64,000 bases of DNA from NCBI RefSeq assembly GCF_012932425.1, contig NZ_JAAIII010000005.1:176995-240994 (forward strand), in the 5' to 3' direction. The position numbers and the translations under genes were made by a program. The notes under the pieces were generated by a model. It saw nothing but the letters and a program-made list of their open reading frames with translations, made no database searches and was not told the origin of the DNA. Positions 63,144-64,000 of the stretch are shown here, in pieces; positions within the stretch are counted from its first letter, which is position 1; each line of letters starts with the position of its first letter. Source of the DNA: Bifidobacterium oedipodis. GTDB lineage: Bacteria > Actinomycetota > Actinomycetes > Actinomycetales > Bifidobacteriaceae.

Positions 63144-63692
63144 CTACAGGAGATCGCTAATCGAATCGCCGAAACAATATTCGCACCTTTTGCGTTTGGT
63201 TGTATGTCCCCATTGAAAGGGTTGGGCATGTCGATACCGTTCTTGCGCTTGAGCGGCATCCTGATTCTGCCATTGCCTTATCTCCTCTGAAGTGCCGTTG
63301 GTGCTTTTCCGTACGAAGCTCAGCCCCACAAATTCGGGCTTTTCACTTATATCCTCGGCATAGTACAGACGATACGGATTTCCTCTTATCTTCCATCTCA
63401 ATTCCCATATGTCCGGCTGTGACACGATTTTATGTATTGGATCGCTGCTCTGCCCCGGAATGGGGTCTGTTGCGTCAAGATCTCCTTGTTCTGCATGGTG
63501 AATCAATCCGAGGACTGCTCCCAGCATGGCGTATCTTGCTCCGTTTGCTCGGAAATCACTGGTAGCCACACGTTTGATGTCGTCCTTCACGTAGCAGTTT
63601 GGGCGTGTGGAGGCAGAGACAGGGGCACTGGTGCAGCAGTGGAATAGACGTGGGCATTCGGCTAGCTGGAAACACAACGATTTTTCATCCAT
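63144..63692 (-). CDS. HigB/Gp49-like RNase toxin
   Basis: 182 residues. The RelE/HigB core shows IWELRWKIRGNPYRLYYAED, then FVGLSFVRKSTNGTSEEIRQ and an Ala/Gln helix AQAQERYRHA, as in phage-derived Gp49-like toxins that cut mRNA on the ribosome. The N-terminal 70 residues (Cys-rich FHCCTSAP, then FRANGARYAMLGAVLGL) are longer than usual. The toxin gene precedes the antitoxin gene, the HigBA order. A GGGGGGTGA Shine-Dalgarno precedes the ATG. Confidence 0.78.
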   Translation of the reverse strand: MDEKSLCFQLAECPRLFHCCTSAPVSASTRPNCYVKDDIKRVATSDFRANGARYAMLGAVLGLIHHAEQGDLDATDPIPGQSSDPIHKIVSQPDIWELRWKIRGNPYRLYYAEDISEKPEFVGLSFVRKSTNGTSEEIRQWQNQDAAQAQERYRHAQPFQWGHTTKRKRCEYCFGDSISDLL

Positions 63693-63747
63693 GTTTCACC
63701 CCCCGTTATTCCTCGATGAACATTGACTTTTAATGATAGGCGATTAT

Positions 63748-63879
63748 TCAGGCTGCATCTTTCTGTGTGTCGTCTGCTTGTGCGGTTTCCGGCATTTCCT
63801 GCGGAGCCTTGTCGGGGGCTGCACGATTGGTGAGCACCGACGCCCAGTCTCGTAAAACGTTACGATTTATGCCTCTTGA
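63748..63879 (-). pseudogene. C-terminal gene fragment cut by the IS30-like element
   Basis: A minus-strand frame ending at 63748 encodes NRNVLRDWASVLTNRAAP, then an acidic Gln/Asp tail (EMPETAQADDTQKDAA). It reads into the insertion-sequence end with no start or promoter of its own, so it is probably the tail of a gene interrupted near 63880. The family cannot be identified from this tail. Confidence 0.45.
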
Positions 63880-64000
63880 ATTTTCAGAGCAAGTGCAACG
63901 GGTGTGAATGATATGGGCCCATGGGTTCCCGATAGCATGGTGTTTGCTTACGACAACCAGACATCGGGAGGGCCCATGGGCCGGTACACCCATCTTACCT
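63880..64000 (+). mobile_element. Left end of an IS30-like element (window edge)
   Basis: The TTTCAGAGCAAGTGCAACGG region (about 63881-63900) resembles an IS30-type terminal repeat, and the transposase starts at 63976. The exact boundary and the right end are outside view. Confidence 0.55.
63976..64000 (+). CDS. IS30-family transposase, N-terminus only
   Basis: Only the first eight residues, MGRYTHLT, are inside the window; they match the usual N-terminus of bifidobacterial IS30 transposases. GGGAGG lies 5 nt upstream of the ATG. Confidence 0.6.

Overview
The window is high-GC actinobacterial chromosome, almost certainly Bifidobacterium and most likely the B. longum group. This rests on gene content and order: an AdhE aldehyde-alcohol dehydrogenase, GlgX and MalQ alpha-glucan enzymes, a zinc-type S14, a CIRCE-controlled groES separated from groEL, and an S10-spc-alpha ribosomal cluster in which rpsK runs directly into rpoA. 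The species assignment is inference; the families are read directly.

Positions 1 to about 10.5 kb hold an FmdB-like zinc ribbon, 5-formyl-THF cyclo-ligase, an orphan helix-turn-helix protein, a RimJ-type acetyltransferase, an Ala/Glu-rich membrane protein, groES behind a CIRCE/HrcA operator, and a MoxR ATPase with a 1479-residue DUF58-transglutaminase fusion. From 10.6 to 17 kb come three tRNAs (Tyr, Thr, Met) with rpmG, then murB, an APC permease, fdxA-dapC and dinB. From 17.0 to 17.4 kb lies a helically phased tandem repeat array, then tRNA-Ser(GCT). From 17.9 to 33.7 kb are a 2-hydroxyacid dehydrogenase, YigZ, a HEAT-like protein, malQ, rplM-rpsI, glgX, a zinc alcohol dehydrogenase/membrane protein/VOC cluster facing a ROK repressor, and adhE behind a Rex-type operator.

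From 34.3 to 49.5 kb runs the ribosomal superoperon: rpsJ to rplO, secY, adk, infA, rpmJ, rpsM, rpsK, rpoA, rplQ, with internal hairpins and terminators. TruA, a fused ATP-grasp/alpha-E protein and a transglutaminase follow, ending at tRNA-Ser(CGA), 54.2 kb.

From 54.3 kb to the end the sequence is accessory and visibly more A+T rich apart from the IS genes. A 192-bp nested perfect inverted repeat sits directly before the promoter of a large primase-helicase-PLD protein of the TOTE conflict type. A HipA/CtkA-like kinase and a complete IS3-family element follow. Next is an AAA ATPase bracketed by two copies of a roughly 187-bp element with long terminal inverted repeats. Then comes a three-gene toxin/antitoxin/SecB-like module, probably a toxin-antitoxin-chaperone system. 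A gene fragment and the left end of an IS30-like element close the window. The best candidates for an undescribed system are this island and the repeat elements tied to its genes.

A recurrent pattern is a -10 hexamer only 6 to 8 nt before the start codon, with no Shine-Dalgarno sequence, on about eleven monocistronic or first genes. This suggests leaderless mRNAs and was used to choose several starts.
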